A DNA stretch of 64,000 nt from Sphingobacteriales bacterium 50-39 (GTDB taxonomy: Bacteria > Bacteroidota > Bacteroidia > Chitinophagales > Chitinophagaceae). Below the pieces are notes generated by a model that saw nothing but the letters and a program-made list of their open reading frames with translations, made no database searches and was not told where the DNA came from. The stretch is from contig MKTZ01000009.1 of NCBI GenBank assembly GCA_001898505.1, forward strand, positions 372,001 to 436,000, read 5' to 3'. Each line of letters begins with the position of its first letter. Position 1 is the first letter of the stretch. The position numbers and the translations under genes are program-made. Positions 46,838-54,983 of the stretch are shown piece after piece.

Positions 46838-49192
46838 TTAGTCCGCCATCTTACGATCGTCCGCCTCTTTTATGGGAGCAGAGATGACATCCAAATAGCG
46901 CCCCATCCAGTAAGGCAGGAGCCAGACATCACCAGGGGTATCTTCAGATGAACCATTACCAGCCTGGTCCAACTCAAATCGGGTGCCATTGTGTTTTTGA
47001 ACAACTCCTTCTGCAGGAGAGATCACCTCTTTGGTATAACGATTCATGAAGTTTTTTGGAAGCTTTTCAATGTCCTGCCTTTGTGAGTTCTCTATATTCC
47101 ACGAGATATTATCCAGCGGATGTCTTTTAAGCCACCAGATCGACTCATCCAGGTCAAAGTCCTTTGCTCCGGTCATAGCATAGGTAAAATTCCAGGTAGG
47201 ATCTTTTTCAGGACGCAACATTTCCCAATGATCACGGATGGCCTCTTTGTATTTTCCCTTGAGATCTTCGTTAAGTGCGTAGGGATAGAGACACCAATAG
47301 CCTAAAAAATACATTTCATCATCGGAATGATTCCATTCATTAGAAAGCATTTCCGCCCAACTTGTGTATTTACCCGAATCTTTACTTTCGACCCTGCCAA
47401 TTTCTTTCATGGGCCGCATCAAATTTTCAAGATAGCCATGCTTCTCGAATAGTTCGAGCACTTTCTGTTTATATTTTTCGTCTTTGGTAACATGATAAGC
47501 CGACTGCAGAAAACCTGTGACATTAGATGAAGTCAATTTTCTGTCTCCTACCTGGGGAGTAAATCCATTGACATAGTCCGGATTCCATTTGCCCCATGTT
47601 GTTGGTTTTCCGTCCCAGTCCACCAGGTATAGATTGTTCTTGTATATATGCTCGGAAAGTGCCGTTAAGAGATTTTTTGCCCGTGCTCTCCACGAACTGT
47701 CATCAGCCAGGTCTACAAAGAGGGATAGCGCAAAATAATGTCCCAACACCTCATCGCTGCTGGTGGTCGATTTCCATACCCAGCCGTTAGAGGTTCCCCT
47801 GCGCCAGGGAGAGCTTTTTACATCATAACCACTTGCCTCGAAAAGTTGGCGCGACCTTTCGCTAAAGGCATTTGTATATCCCGATGATTCATATCCCATC
47901 CATTCATAGGCCCTTGCAGGAAGACCGGGAACTCCTGTGATCGCGTACAGGCGTTCAAAGCCCATAAGGGCCTCTTTACAATTCTCCCATGCTTCGGGAT
48001 CTTTGGTGGCTGCATACCGAAACAACTGCCCTCCAAGGTACATGGCAGTCCAAAGGCCATCATTGTCTGAATCCGCCAGTACCATGGCCGATCGGTTGCC
48101 TTTGGACATGCCTTCACCGGTGCAGCTAAATCCATAACGTATATGATATTTCCGGGTCTGCTCCTCTAATATCATGGCTTTTTCCTCCAGGGTCATTTTT
48201 TTAAAACAAATCTGACCTAACCCGGTTTCGGTTAAAACAAGAACGCTTCCTTCAGGACCGGGCGCAATATCCACCACTTTATTGTCTGGCAGCCATCGTT
48301 CCGAGGCATAATAGTCGTATGTATTCCCTTCTGTTAACTTAAAAGCTCCCCGGGTGGAACCAAACCAGAGCACGTCATTTATTTCTTCCAAATCGGTGAT
48401 CTCCGGGCAGGGGACTTTTGTGATCAATTCTCCTTCGGGCATGCCGGATCCCTTGAGCCATTGGTAGCCCCTTTTAGTTCCGACGATGATCTTTTCCCCT
48501 GCTTTTGCGGGTATTGCACAAGTGATATCGACTCCTTTAAAAATAGAGACCATTTTTTTCTCTGCCGGTGAGAACAGGGATAAGGAATCTGCCGTAACAA
48601 TAAGAAAATTGTTCTTTGCCTCATTGAATTTTATGGAAATAACATGGGGGATCCGGGCCGTCCAAAGGGCGCTTCCATCCTTACCCAGATAGACAAGATC
48701 CGATCCGTCCGTCAACAAAAAATTAAAGTCTTTATCACCGGCAAATACGGACGGTTTCTTCATATTATGCGCGGCGAAAAAATTTCCTGCCCAGGCATTC
48801 GAAAAGAGAAGATGATCGTCGGTGTAAACAAACTGGTTTTGGTAAGAAATAACACCGTCGATGTGTTTGTTCTTCATATGACGGTAGGTGGTGACGGGCA
48901 ATAATTCTCCCGGGGCAAGGAAATGACCGTTGTACGGCAAAAGCAACCCATCCGAGGATGAAACTTCTATGTTGTGATTCCGGTCGGCTGCGACCTGATA
49001 AAGAGATATTTTACTTTTATTTTGCTTGGGGAAATAATATTTTATACTGTAATCCTGCCAAAACGGTTTATCCTGATAAACTCGCTGCCCCAGCTTATTT
49101 GTCTCGGCTTGTATTTTACTTTCATGGGCACCCGGAGTACAGGCCGGGAAAAGAAAGATGGCGAACAACGCGAATGGCAGCATGTATTTCAT
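46838..49192 (-). CDS. Large lipoprotein with propeller-like and (alpha/alpha)-toroid-like parts
   Basis: 784 aa. Lipobox: FALFAIFLFPACTPGAHES (Cys about 18). Residues ~40-330 contain repeated beta units (VISYQNQFVYTDDHLLFSNA; FLLTDGSDLVYLGKDGSALW; EEINDVLWFGSTRGAFKLTE) like a beta-propeller sensor. The C-terminal ~450 residues are helical and Trp-rich (AMVLADSDNDGLWTAMYLGG; SNGWVWKSTTSSDEVLGHYF; EWNHSDDEMYFLGYWCLYPY), recalling glycan-degrading toroid domains. In an operon with the glycoside hydrolase. Substrate unknown. Confidence 0.68.
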   Translation of the reverse strand: MKYMLPFALFAIFLFPACTPGAHESKIQAETNKLGQRVYQDKPFWQDYSIKYYFPKQNKSKISLYQVAADRNHNIEVSSSDGLLLPYNGHFLAPGELLPVTTYRHMKNKHIDGVISYQNQFVYTDDHLLFSNAWAGNFFAAHNMKKPSVFAGDKDFNFLLTDGSDLVYLGKDGSALWTARIPHVISIKFNEAKNNFLIVTADSLSLFSPAEKKMVSIFKGVDITCAIPAKAGEKIIVGTKRGYQWLKGSGMPEGELITKVPCPEITDLEEINDVLWFGSTRGAFKLTEGNTYDYYASERWLPDNKVVDIAPGPEGSVLVLTETGLGQICFKKMTLEEKAMILEEQTRKYHIRYGFSCTGEGMSKGNRSAMVLADSDNDGLWTAMYLGGQLFRYAATKDPEAWENCKEALMGFERLYAITGVPGLPARAYEWMGYESSGYTNAFSERSRQLFEASGYDVKSSPWRRGTSNGWVWKSTTSSDEVLGHYFALSLFVDLADDSSWRARAKNLLTALSEHIYKNNLYLVDWDGKPTTWGKWNPDYVNGFTPQVGDRKLTSSNVTGFLQSAYHVTKDEKYKQKVLELFEKHGYLENLMRPMKEIGRVESKDSGKYTSWAEMLSNEWNHSDDEMYFLGYWCLYPYALNEDLKGKYKEAIRDHWEMLRPEKDPTWNFTYAMTGAKDFDLDESIWWLKRHPLDNISWNIENSQRQDIEKLPKNFMNRYTKEVISPAEGVVQKHNGTRFELDQAGNGSSEDTPGDVWLLPYWMGRYLDVISAPIKEADDRKMAD

Positions 49193-49301
49193 GTAATACT
49201 ATTTACATGACATTAGAGACATGCTTTGGCAATTAATACTATGTAAATGAATACTATTTTTTCAAAGACTATTTTACTGCCTGGTAACCTTGAACATTGA
49301 T

Positions 49302-50045
49302 TTAGTATTTTTTTGCGATCCGGAAGAGAAATCGGGTGGGTTCTCCAATTACGCCGGCTGCCGCTCTTCTTTTCTTCAACTCATCCGATTTGTAGTAAGC
49401 GAAGGCTTTGGCAGTATCAGTTAAGGCTGTCACCACGAATACTTTTTTATTGTCGTTCAGATCATGTCCGACGACCCGGTCCATGATACCATTATCGGTG
49501 CGGATCTGCTTGCCATCTTCAAATCCCTTTACAAAAGCATCCCAGTCTTTGACCGTCATCGAGGTCATGGAACGAATGACTGGTCCGATGGTTGCGGTAT
49601 CCTGCCAGGTGTTTGTGGTAAGGGAAATCGTTGGGGCGCCAAGAACTCCCGCTTTTTGCATTGCTTGCTTGAGGCCGGGGGATTTTTCAAATGCTTTTGC
49701 CTTGGCGGTATCATCTACTTTCAAGGCAACCATGACCATATTGGAATCTTCCAGACCGCGGCCAATAACATAACTGTGCAACCCACTGGCCAGCCGGGCG
49801 GAATCGTGCGCCTCGTAGGCGACCAGCCATTTGGCATAGTTGGCTACTTTGTGTGTTACGACCACCATATTTTGAGGTGTCGTAATAATGGTATTTACGA
49901 CTTGTGCTTTCGCTGCGCTGTCATTTGCAGCGGTTGTGTCCGTAGCGGTTGTTTTTTCGTTGCTGCCGGATCCACATGAGGATAGAAGAATTACCACCCC
50001 TGTGTAAAATAGGGAGTTGCTGAACCTGAAAAGTTTCATCGACAT
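49302..50045 (-). CDS. Lipoprotein with two dimeric alpha/beta-barrel-like repeats
   Basis: 247 aa. Signal and lipobox LLSSCGSGSNEKTT, a Thr/Ala-rich linker, then two similar ~90-residue units: MVVVTHKVANYAKWLVAYEA and MTSMTVKDWDAFVKGFEDGK, each followed by a GLEDSNMVMVALKVDDTAKA / GHDLNDNKKVFVVTALTDTA strand-loop and a helix with FEKSPGLKQAM / YKSDELKKRRAA. The pattern resembles the ABM-like ferredoxin fold. Monocistronic. Function unknown. Confidence 0.68.
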   Translation of the reverse strand: MSMKLFRFSNSLFYTGVVILLSSCGSGSNEKTTATDTTAANDSAAKAQVVNTIITTPQNMVVVTHKVANYAKWLVAYEAHDSARLASGLHSYVIGRGLEDSNMVMVALKVDDTAKAKAFEKSPGLKQAMQKAGVLGAPTISLTTNTWQDTATIGPVIRSMTSMTVKDWDAFVKGFEDGKQIRTDNGIMDRVVGHDLNDNKKVFVVTALTDTAKAFAYYKSDELKKRRAAAGVIGEPTRFLFRIAKKY

Positions 50046-50185
50046 TGAGTTTAAAGCGTTAAAAAATAGAGAGGAGGTAAGAACGATTCAGATAAAGTGG
50101 TAAGGTGATATTAAATCTAAGAATAATATATGTAACGCCAAAATTTTATTCAAATGGACAAATACAAACTAACGAGATAGATCAG

Positions 50186-50740
50186 TTATTTTGGCAATTT
50201 ATAGTTGATATTCAGAGACCATTGGTCCAGCCTGGAAAAGATGAAAGCGCTATCGTAACTCCAGCCCCCCAGCCAGGGGAAGCTAATAGAATTAACGACT
50301 GTAATGCCACCGGGATTAGTAGTGTCCCGCCAGGTATAATAGTCACTATGGCTGGATGTAGCCCCGGAAAAAGGTTCGGGAATAACAAATTGATTCGAAT
50401 CTTCAGTAACTACCACCCTATCATGAATGCTCATATCGGCCTGCTTTAAGGTTACAATACTGTTGATGATGGGCGGTTCGGCGATGCACATAACATTAAC
50501 TTGTGTGATCAGGTTCATCCGCGATAGGAGAGAACCATTTATGTTTTCCCTATACTTGACATGGTAAATGACATCTCCTACAGTCAAAGGGGTCATAAAT
50601 TTTTTCCAGTCGGAATACGTTGCAATGGCAATGGAGGTGGTGCGCGCGTCCCCGCATTTGTTTGTTTTATTACCAGTTTTGACGCAGGAAGCCAGGCAGG
50701 TTAGAAAAACCATGCCCACGCAAAAGAAAGAGAGTTTCAT
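50186..50740 (-). CDS. Small lipoprotein, unknown
   Basis: 184 aa from ATG 50740 (MKLSFFCVGMVFLTCLASCV, a clean lipobox); the open frame extends ten codons upstream without support. The mature part is beta-rich with paired Cys (KCGDART; VMCIAEPP) and ends SLNINYKLPK. The 1.0-kb stretch around it has no other feature. Family unknown. Confidence 0.62.
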   Translation of the reverse strand: MKLSFFCVGMVFLTCLASCVKTGNKTNKCGDARTTSIAIATYSDWKKFMTPLTVGDVIYHVKYRENINGSLLSRMNLITQVNVMCIAEPPIINSIVTLKQADMSIHDRVVVTEDSNQFVIPEPFSGATSSHSDYYTWRDTTNPGGITVVNSISFPWLGGWSYDSAFIFSRLDQWSLNINYKLPK

Positions 50741-50823
50741 GGTTTTTTTTATAAAGTTACCCTCTTTCAAATGCTATAAAAAACTTTTGTATATTATATT
50801 GAAATATAGATAGTAAGAGCTCT

Positions 50824-52059
50824 TTAAAACACCTCTCCCAGGTTGGCAAAGATGCCCTTTGAACCATGCAATCCAAATCCGTAATCAAGTGCAATATTGG
50901 TGTGGGAGAATTTATTCAGCTTGATACGAATACCAGCCCCCCAGCCAGGGGATATTGATTCGAACCTTCCGGAGGACGGCTCCGTATAGGATTGGGCATT
51001 GGCAAACACCACTCCCCCCAGCAACCCGTTGGCCATTATACCAAAACGGTATTCCGACTCCAGATACAACACATTCTTACTGCGGAACCTTCCCTGTATA
51101 TATCCCCTTCCCATATTCACATACGTGTCGGACGCAGTAGAAGGCAGAAGAAGATAGGGCGGATCGCCATGCAGTGTCAGCCAATCGAATGTCCAGAACG
51201 CCAGGGTGTTCTTACCATCGCCCGGCAAATGAATGTATTTCCTCCCGTCGATCAGTAAGGTCTGCCAATTCGCATCACTGCCTAAAAAAGTAAAGTTGGG
51301 ACGGTAAACTACATTCAGATAATTACCCGGCTCGGGATTGATCGCATTGCGCCTGCTATCATACAGCAGGTTGAAAGTGACACCTGACGACGTTGACGTA
51401 GGATGTAATCCATAGCGCTGGAAGTCGGTGACCTTCCCCGGAGGCAGACCCACCTCCCGGACACTCCAGAAATAATCCAGGTCATAACCCAACCCCAGGT
51501 AGAAGTCGGGAGCGACGGTCTTGAGGATGGTCTGATAAAACCGAATGTAGGAGAAGTCGATGAGATATCCACTGTCCGCCTGAGTAAGGCCACCCAATCC
51601 GTAGGTGTCCTGGGGAAATTTCTCGTACCGCCAGTCGCTGAGAATATTATACCTGTTGCCCCTGGTCCATATATTCACATCCAGGGGAATTACGAACTGG
51701 TGTTTTTGTGTATAGGTTAAATTCAGGTAAATATTGGAGATATTGTCCTCCGCCCGCTCGCCCGTATAGAAGGCCGCATTGCCCGTAAGGTTGACAGCAA
51801 AGGCAGTTTGAAGCGTATATTCGGCCGAGGGCAACAAGGACCCATAGACCTTACCCACTTTTTTCGCCGCACTATCGTTCCTGACGCCCGGATGCTTCAG
51901 GAATAAATGTCTGCCGATATCGATCAGGTCTACCTGCTCCCGCTGACTCCCGCGCCGGGCCACCGTCGTATCCTGGGCGCCAACATCCAGCACGCATAAA
52001 ATAAGGGCCAGGGCCGGAAAGATATTCGATAAAGAAAAGGCGGATGTTCGGGGCAACAA
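50824..52059 (-). CDS. BamA/TamA-type outer-membrane barrel protein
   Basis: 411 aa with a signal peptide (LALILCVLDVGAQ). No POTRA repeats are visible; the protein is essentially a 16-strand surface-antigen (D15) barrel: SLLPSAEYTLQTAFAVNLTG, FNLLYDSRRNAINPEPGNYL (the conserved DSRxxxxxPxxG stretch), YLESEYRFGIMANGLLGGVV and PGWGAGIRIKLNKFSHTNIA LDYGFG at the C-terminus ending in Phe. POTRA-less BamA-like barrels are common in Bacteroidota; the function is unclear (possibly partner of a patatin or export factor). Confidence 0.85.
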   Translation of the reverse strand: MLPRTSAFSLSNIFPALALILCVLDVGAQDTTVARRGSQREQVDLIDIGRHLFLKHPGVRNDSAAKKVGKVYGSLLPSAEYTLQTAFAVNLTGNAAFYTGERAEDNISNIYLNLTYTQKHQFVIPLDVNIWTRGNRYNILSDWRYEKFPQDTYGLGGLTQADSGYLIDFSYIRFYQTILKTVAPDFYLGLGYDLDYFWSVREVGLPPGKVTDFQRYGLHPTSTSSGVTFNLLYDSRRNAINPEPGNYLNVVYRPNFTFLGSDANWQTLLIDGRKYIHLPGDGKNTLAFWTFDWLTLHGDPPYLLLPSTASDTYVNMGRGYIQGRFRSKNVLYLESEYRFGIMANGLLGGVVFANAQSYTEPSSGRFESISPGWGAGIRIKLNKFSHTNIALDYGFGLHGSKGIFANLGEVF

Positions 52060-52160
52060 AAGGTAATTTGCGATAATTAACGCTATAACCAGTACGAAGC
52101 CAAATATATTGCTGCCTTTTATAAATCATTAACAATATTCTCCGGTAATCTGGCGCTTAT

Positions 52161-52168
52161 TATCTTTG
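52161..52168 (+). promoter_or_regulatory. Putative -7 element for the 52177 gene
   Basis: TATCTTTG, a perfect TANNTTTG element, 8 bp before the ATG at 52177. It argues against the GTG at 52168, which would lie inside the element. Confidence 0.5.
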
Positions 52169-52176
52169 TGGCATCT

Positions 52177-52548
52177 ATGACAAACAACATGAAAAACGAA
52201 GAGCTGATCCGGCAACATCCGGACTCCCTGGTCAAAAAGATCGTGAAAGAAGTAGTAGGTGCGAAAGCCGTCGACATTCACTTTGAAGACGAGGACGATG
52301 AACAATGGGCGGTGGTAAAGATCCATATGTATGAAGAAGACAAGGAGATGGCCCTTCGATTGCTGCCCGAAAATAAATGGGTGCTGCAACTGGGATACTA
52401 TGATGATGAGGATGAATTCATTGAATTGCTTCAGCCGCTGACCCAGGCAGAAATAGACCTGATCCCCACAGGTCTGCAAAAGGTTATGCTGAAAGTGCTG
52501 GTGAGTGAAGAAGGCCTGCGGGTTCCTGGGAGTTTTTTAGCAAAGTAG
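52177..52548 (+). CDS. Acidic cytoplasmic protein, unknown
   Basis: 123 aa from ATG 52177. Very acidic (HFEDEDDEQWAVVKIHMYEE), no signal or membrane segment, with the ordered stretch EFIELLQPLTQAEIDLIPTG. It is not a family I can name, but the coding look is strong and it has its own promoter element and a terminator-like hairpin at 52555. Confidence 0.7.
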   Translation: MTNNMKNEELIRQHPDSLVKKIVKEVVGAKAVDIHFEDEDDEQWAVVKIHMYEEDKEMALRLLPENKWVLQLGYYDDEDEFIELLQPLTQAEIDLIPTGLQKVMLKVLVSEEGLRVPGSFLAK

Positions 52549-52554
52549 CTATAT

Positions 52555-52580
52555 GAAGCGCCCCGCAGGAGGAGCGCTTC
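52555..52580. terminator. Hairpin between convergent genes
   Basis: GAAGCGC / GCGCTTC with a 12-nt loop, 6 bp after the stop at 52548. There is no strong T-run on either side, so it is a modest terminator candidate for the two convergent genes. Confidence 0.5.
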
Positions 52581-52595
52581 CGTAACGGCGATGTA

Positions 52596-53147
52596 TCAGT
52601 TGATCTTTGTAAGATCCTGAAGCACATCCATTTCACCTTCTTCGCTTACGCGAATTACCTTTAGGGTTTTGGGATCCTCCAGATCAACCACATAGGCAAC
52701 GTGGTTGGGGACTTCGCATATGATCACCGTGGTGATGGCAAGGTCATAGTAAGTGCGTTTTATGACGTCACGGATAAAGTGGGGCAATTGGGACTCGTTG
52801 CAGTATTTCATGGATCCCTGCCAGTTGCCTCGCGGGTCATAGTAGGCGCGGGTTTTGAAGCCATTCGATGTGAAATAGACCGAGGATCCTTTGCCCGTGT
52901 GAGACCACTGTTCGTCCGCGACTTTTGTAAATCTCGACTTGAAGTCTTTGGTCACCCGGGCGGCGGTTTTGCTAAGGGCTGCTTCGTGCAAGGTTGATAC
53001 GCCTGAGGTTGCGGCGGCCGATGAAATAGTTTTGACCGGCTGATTAGCTGCGAGGTTCGCGCCGGCCATGCTATCCTGTGCATGGAGCTGACCGTAGATG
53101 AGTGCGCCCGACAGCAGGCCGCTTACGAGAATAGCTGCTTTTTTCAT
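52596..53147 (-). CDS. Exported small protein, unknown
   Basis: 183 aa with a signal peptide (AILVSGLLSGALIYGQLHAQ). The mature part begins with an Ala/Ser-rich spacer and then a compact domain: VTKDFKSRFTKVADEQWSHT, GFKTRAYYDPRGNWQGSMKY and DVIKRTYYDLAITTVIICEV. This is the pattern of PepSY-like (BLIP-fold) periplasmic proteins, and it parallels the product of 4415-4900. Divergent from the sigma-factor operon. Confidence 0.72.
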   Translation of the reverse strand: MKKAAILVSGLLSGALIYGQLHAQDSMAGANLAANQPVKTISSAAATSGVSTLHEAALSKTAARVTKDFKSRFTKVADEQWSHTGKGSSVYFTSNGFKTRAYYDPRGNWQGSMKYCNESQLPHFIRDVIKRTYYDLAITTVIICEVPNHVAYVVDLEDPKTLKVIRVSEEGEMDVLQDLTKIN

Positions 53148-53226
53148 TTCAGTAATATTAGGTGGTGAATAAAATTGATCGACGACTATGTGTCGCGGCG
53201 GTCACCCATTAGGGAAACAGAAATTG

Positions 53227-53255
53227 TTGGAATTATTTTTTTTGCCTATATTTAG
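53227..53255 (+). promoter_or_regulatory. Putative promoter of the sigma/CHAT operon
   Basis: TTG at 53227, 17 bp, then TATATTTAG at 53247-53255, close to the Bacteroidota consensus; the sigma-factor ATG follows 19 bp later. Confidence 0.45.
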
Positions 53256-53274
53256 TAAAACTTACCGATTGGCC

Positions 53275-53859
53275 ATGCGCGGCTCCAATTTTGAAAAGGA
53301 CGGGCAGATAATCGGGTTACTCCGTCAAAGGGGTGTGGACAAAAGAAAAGGCGAAGAAAGCTTGTTCAGTGAGTATGCTTATCTCATCCGGGATGGCATC
53401 CGCAAGCACCGGTTGTCCGAAGATGAGGCGTTCGACGCGTATTCCGACAGCGTCCTGGCTGTGATCGAGAGCATTTCCAACGAAACGTTCCAGGGCAACT
53501 CCTCACTCAAATCCTATCTCTACAAAATCTTTCACAACAAATGTGTTGACCTTTTCCGGAGGAATGCGACTAATAAGAACAGTGTGAACCGGGCCTTGTC
53601 GATCAACGAGGAATTATTTCGTTTGTCAGACAAATCCCGATCGATCGTACAAACGCTGATTGAGCAGGCCGACTGGAAGGTGCTAAAGGAGAGGCTGGAA
53701 CAATTAGGCGAGGACTGCAGGAGGATGCTGCTCCTATGGTCAGACAGCTACAGCGACAAAGAGATTGCCGTCGTAATGGAATATAAGACGGCAAATGTAG
53801 TTAAGACCAGTCGCCTGCGTTGTCTCTCGAAATTGAGGCAATTGTATCATGTCGAATAA
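53275..53859 (+). CDS. ECF-like RNA polymerase sigma factor
   Basis: 194 aa from ATG 53275. Region 2 is seen in LFSEYAYLIRDGIRKHRLSE DEAFDAYSDSVLAVIE and SSLKSYLYKIFHNKCVDLFR (2.3/2.4); region 4 in CRRMLLLWSDSYSDKEIAVV MEYKTANVVKTSRLRCLSKL. The frame begins earlier, at 53188, but that part overlaps the divergent promoter region. It is followed after 8 bp by a membrane TPR protein in anti-sigma position, then a lipoprotein and a CHAT protease, all co-oriented. This set recurs in Chitinophagaceae. Confidence 0.88.
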   Translation: MRGSNFEKDGQIIGLLRQRGVDKRKGEESLFSEYAYLIRDGIRKHRLSEDEAFDAYSDSVLAVIESISNETFQGNSSLKSYLYKIFHNKCVDLFRRNATNKNSVNRALSINEELFRLSDKSRSIVQTLIEQADWKVLKERLEQLGEDCRRMLLLWSDSYSDKEIAVVMEYKTANVVKTSRLRCLSKLRQLYHVE

Positions 53860-53867
53860 CTCCCCAA

Positions 53868-54608
53868 ATGGAAAGTCTTGAATATATCGACGCGTATTTC
53901 GGTGGGGAATTCCCTCCGGAAGAAGCGAGTCGATTTGAGAAGAGGATACAGGAAGACCCGGCATTCGCGGACGAAGTAGCCTATTACCTTGGCGCTCTCT
54001 CCGCCGCCAGAGAGGCGAATCGCACAGAGCGGAAGGAGCGATTCCGGGAGTTATACAAGGAGGGCGCCGGGAAGGGCAGAACGGCGACGGTGAGGCGGAT
54101 GAACCCCCGAAAGTGGCTGGCTGTTACAGCGGCCGCGGCGGTATTGGCTATGATCGTCCTGGCCTGGCTGCTCTACCTGAGGCCGGCAAATCCTGCAAGA
54201 CTGGCGGAAGGGTATATCCGGCAGAATCTGGCATCGTTGCCGGTGAAAATGGGTCGTGGGGACTCCCTGGCGACGGGCATTGGTCTGTACAACTCGGGAA
54301 AATTTGCCGAGGCCTTGCAGCAATATGAGGGGCTGCTGCGAGCGGATTCCCTAAATCCGACTGCATTGAATTATGCGGGGATTGTTTCCCTCCGAATGGA
54401 GAATTACGACAAAGCTCTTGACTATTTTATAAGACTGCAACACCACACCGACCCCCATGTAAATCCCGCCCTTTTTTACCAGGCGCTTACACTGCTGAAA
54501 CGCAATTATGCCGGAGACTCCGACCATGCAAAACAATTATTGAGACAGATCGTGGAGAATGATCTGAACAAAAAGGTCGATGCGCAGGAATTGTTGGGCA
54601 AATTGTAA
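53868..54608 (+). CDS. Membrane TPR protein in anti-sigma position
   Basis: 246 aa from ATG 53868. The N-terminal cytoplasmic part (MESLEYIDAYFGGEFPPEEA SRFEKRIQEDPAFADEVAYY) has the zinc-less anti-sigma-like helical pattern seen after ECF factors; one membrane helix (WLAVTAAAAVLAMIVLAWLL); then periplasmic TPR-like repeats (LYNSGKFAEALQQYEGLLRA; LNYAGIVSLRMENYDKALDY). It probably holds the sigma factor inactive until a periplasmic signal arrives. 8 bp after the sigma gene. Confidence 0.8.
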   Translation: MESLEYIDAYFGGEFPPEEASRFEKRIQEDPAFADEVAYYLGALSAAREANRTERKERFRELYKEGAGKGRTATVRRMNPRKWLAVTAAAAVLAMIVLAWLLYLRPANPARLAEGYIRQNLASLPVKMGRGDSLATGIGLYNSGKFAEALQQYEGLLRADSLNPTALNYAGIVSLRMENYDKALDYFIRLQHHTDPHVNPALFYQALTLLKRNYAGDSDHAKQLLRQIVENDLNKKVDAQELLGKL

Positions 54609-54637
54609 TTCAATTATATCACCTGAACTTTTCTGTT

Positions 54638-54976
54638 ATGAAAAACAAACCTACCTGCAAGCTGGCTACGGCATTGTTCGTGACCCTTATTTTCTTTTTC
54701 AGCTTTCAAATTGTTTCATGCGGCGGCAGCGGAGGCAATGAGGCTGTTGGGTCATCTTCCCCCGGATCAAAAGGTTCCAGTGGGTCGGCTTCCGCAGCTA
54801 CTCTTAATTGTGCCGATTCTATCTGCCCTACAGTAACATTCGCCGTTAAATACGATTCGACCCGAGGTCCCGGCCCGAAGCTAAAAATCTATGAGGGCAC
54901 AACGGGTTCCACTATCCCTGCCGGAACGCATCTTAGACTGGTAGTTCCTTTTGAGACGGATTCAGCAAGTCATTAG
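54638..54976 (+). CDS. Small lipoprotein of the sigma/CHAT operon
   Basis: 112 aa. Signal and lipobox FSFQIVSCGGSGGNEAVG, a Ser/Gly-rich linker, and a short mature domain (LNCADSICPTVTFAVKYDST) with one Cys pair. The unusually short domain may be a periplasmic sensing or substrate module. 29 bp after the TPR gene and 7 bp before the CHAT gene. Confidence 0.65.
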   Translation: MKNKPTCKLATALFVTLIFFFSFQIVSCGGSGGNEAVGSSSPGSKGSSGSASAATLNCADSICPTVTFAVKYDSTRGPGPKLKIYEGTTGSTIPAGTHLRLVVPFETDSASH

Positions 54977-54983
54977 AAGAAAT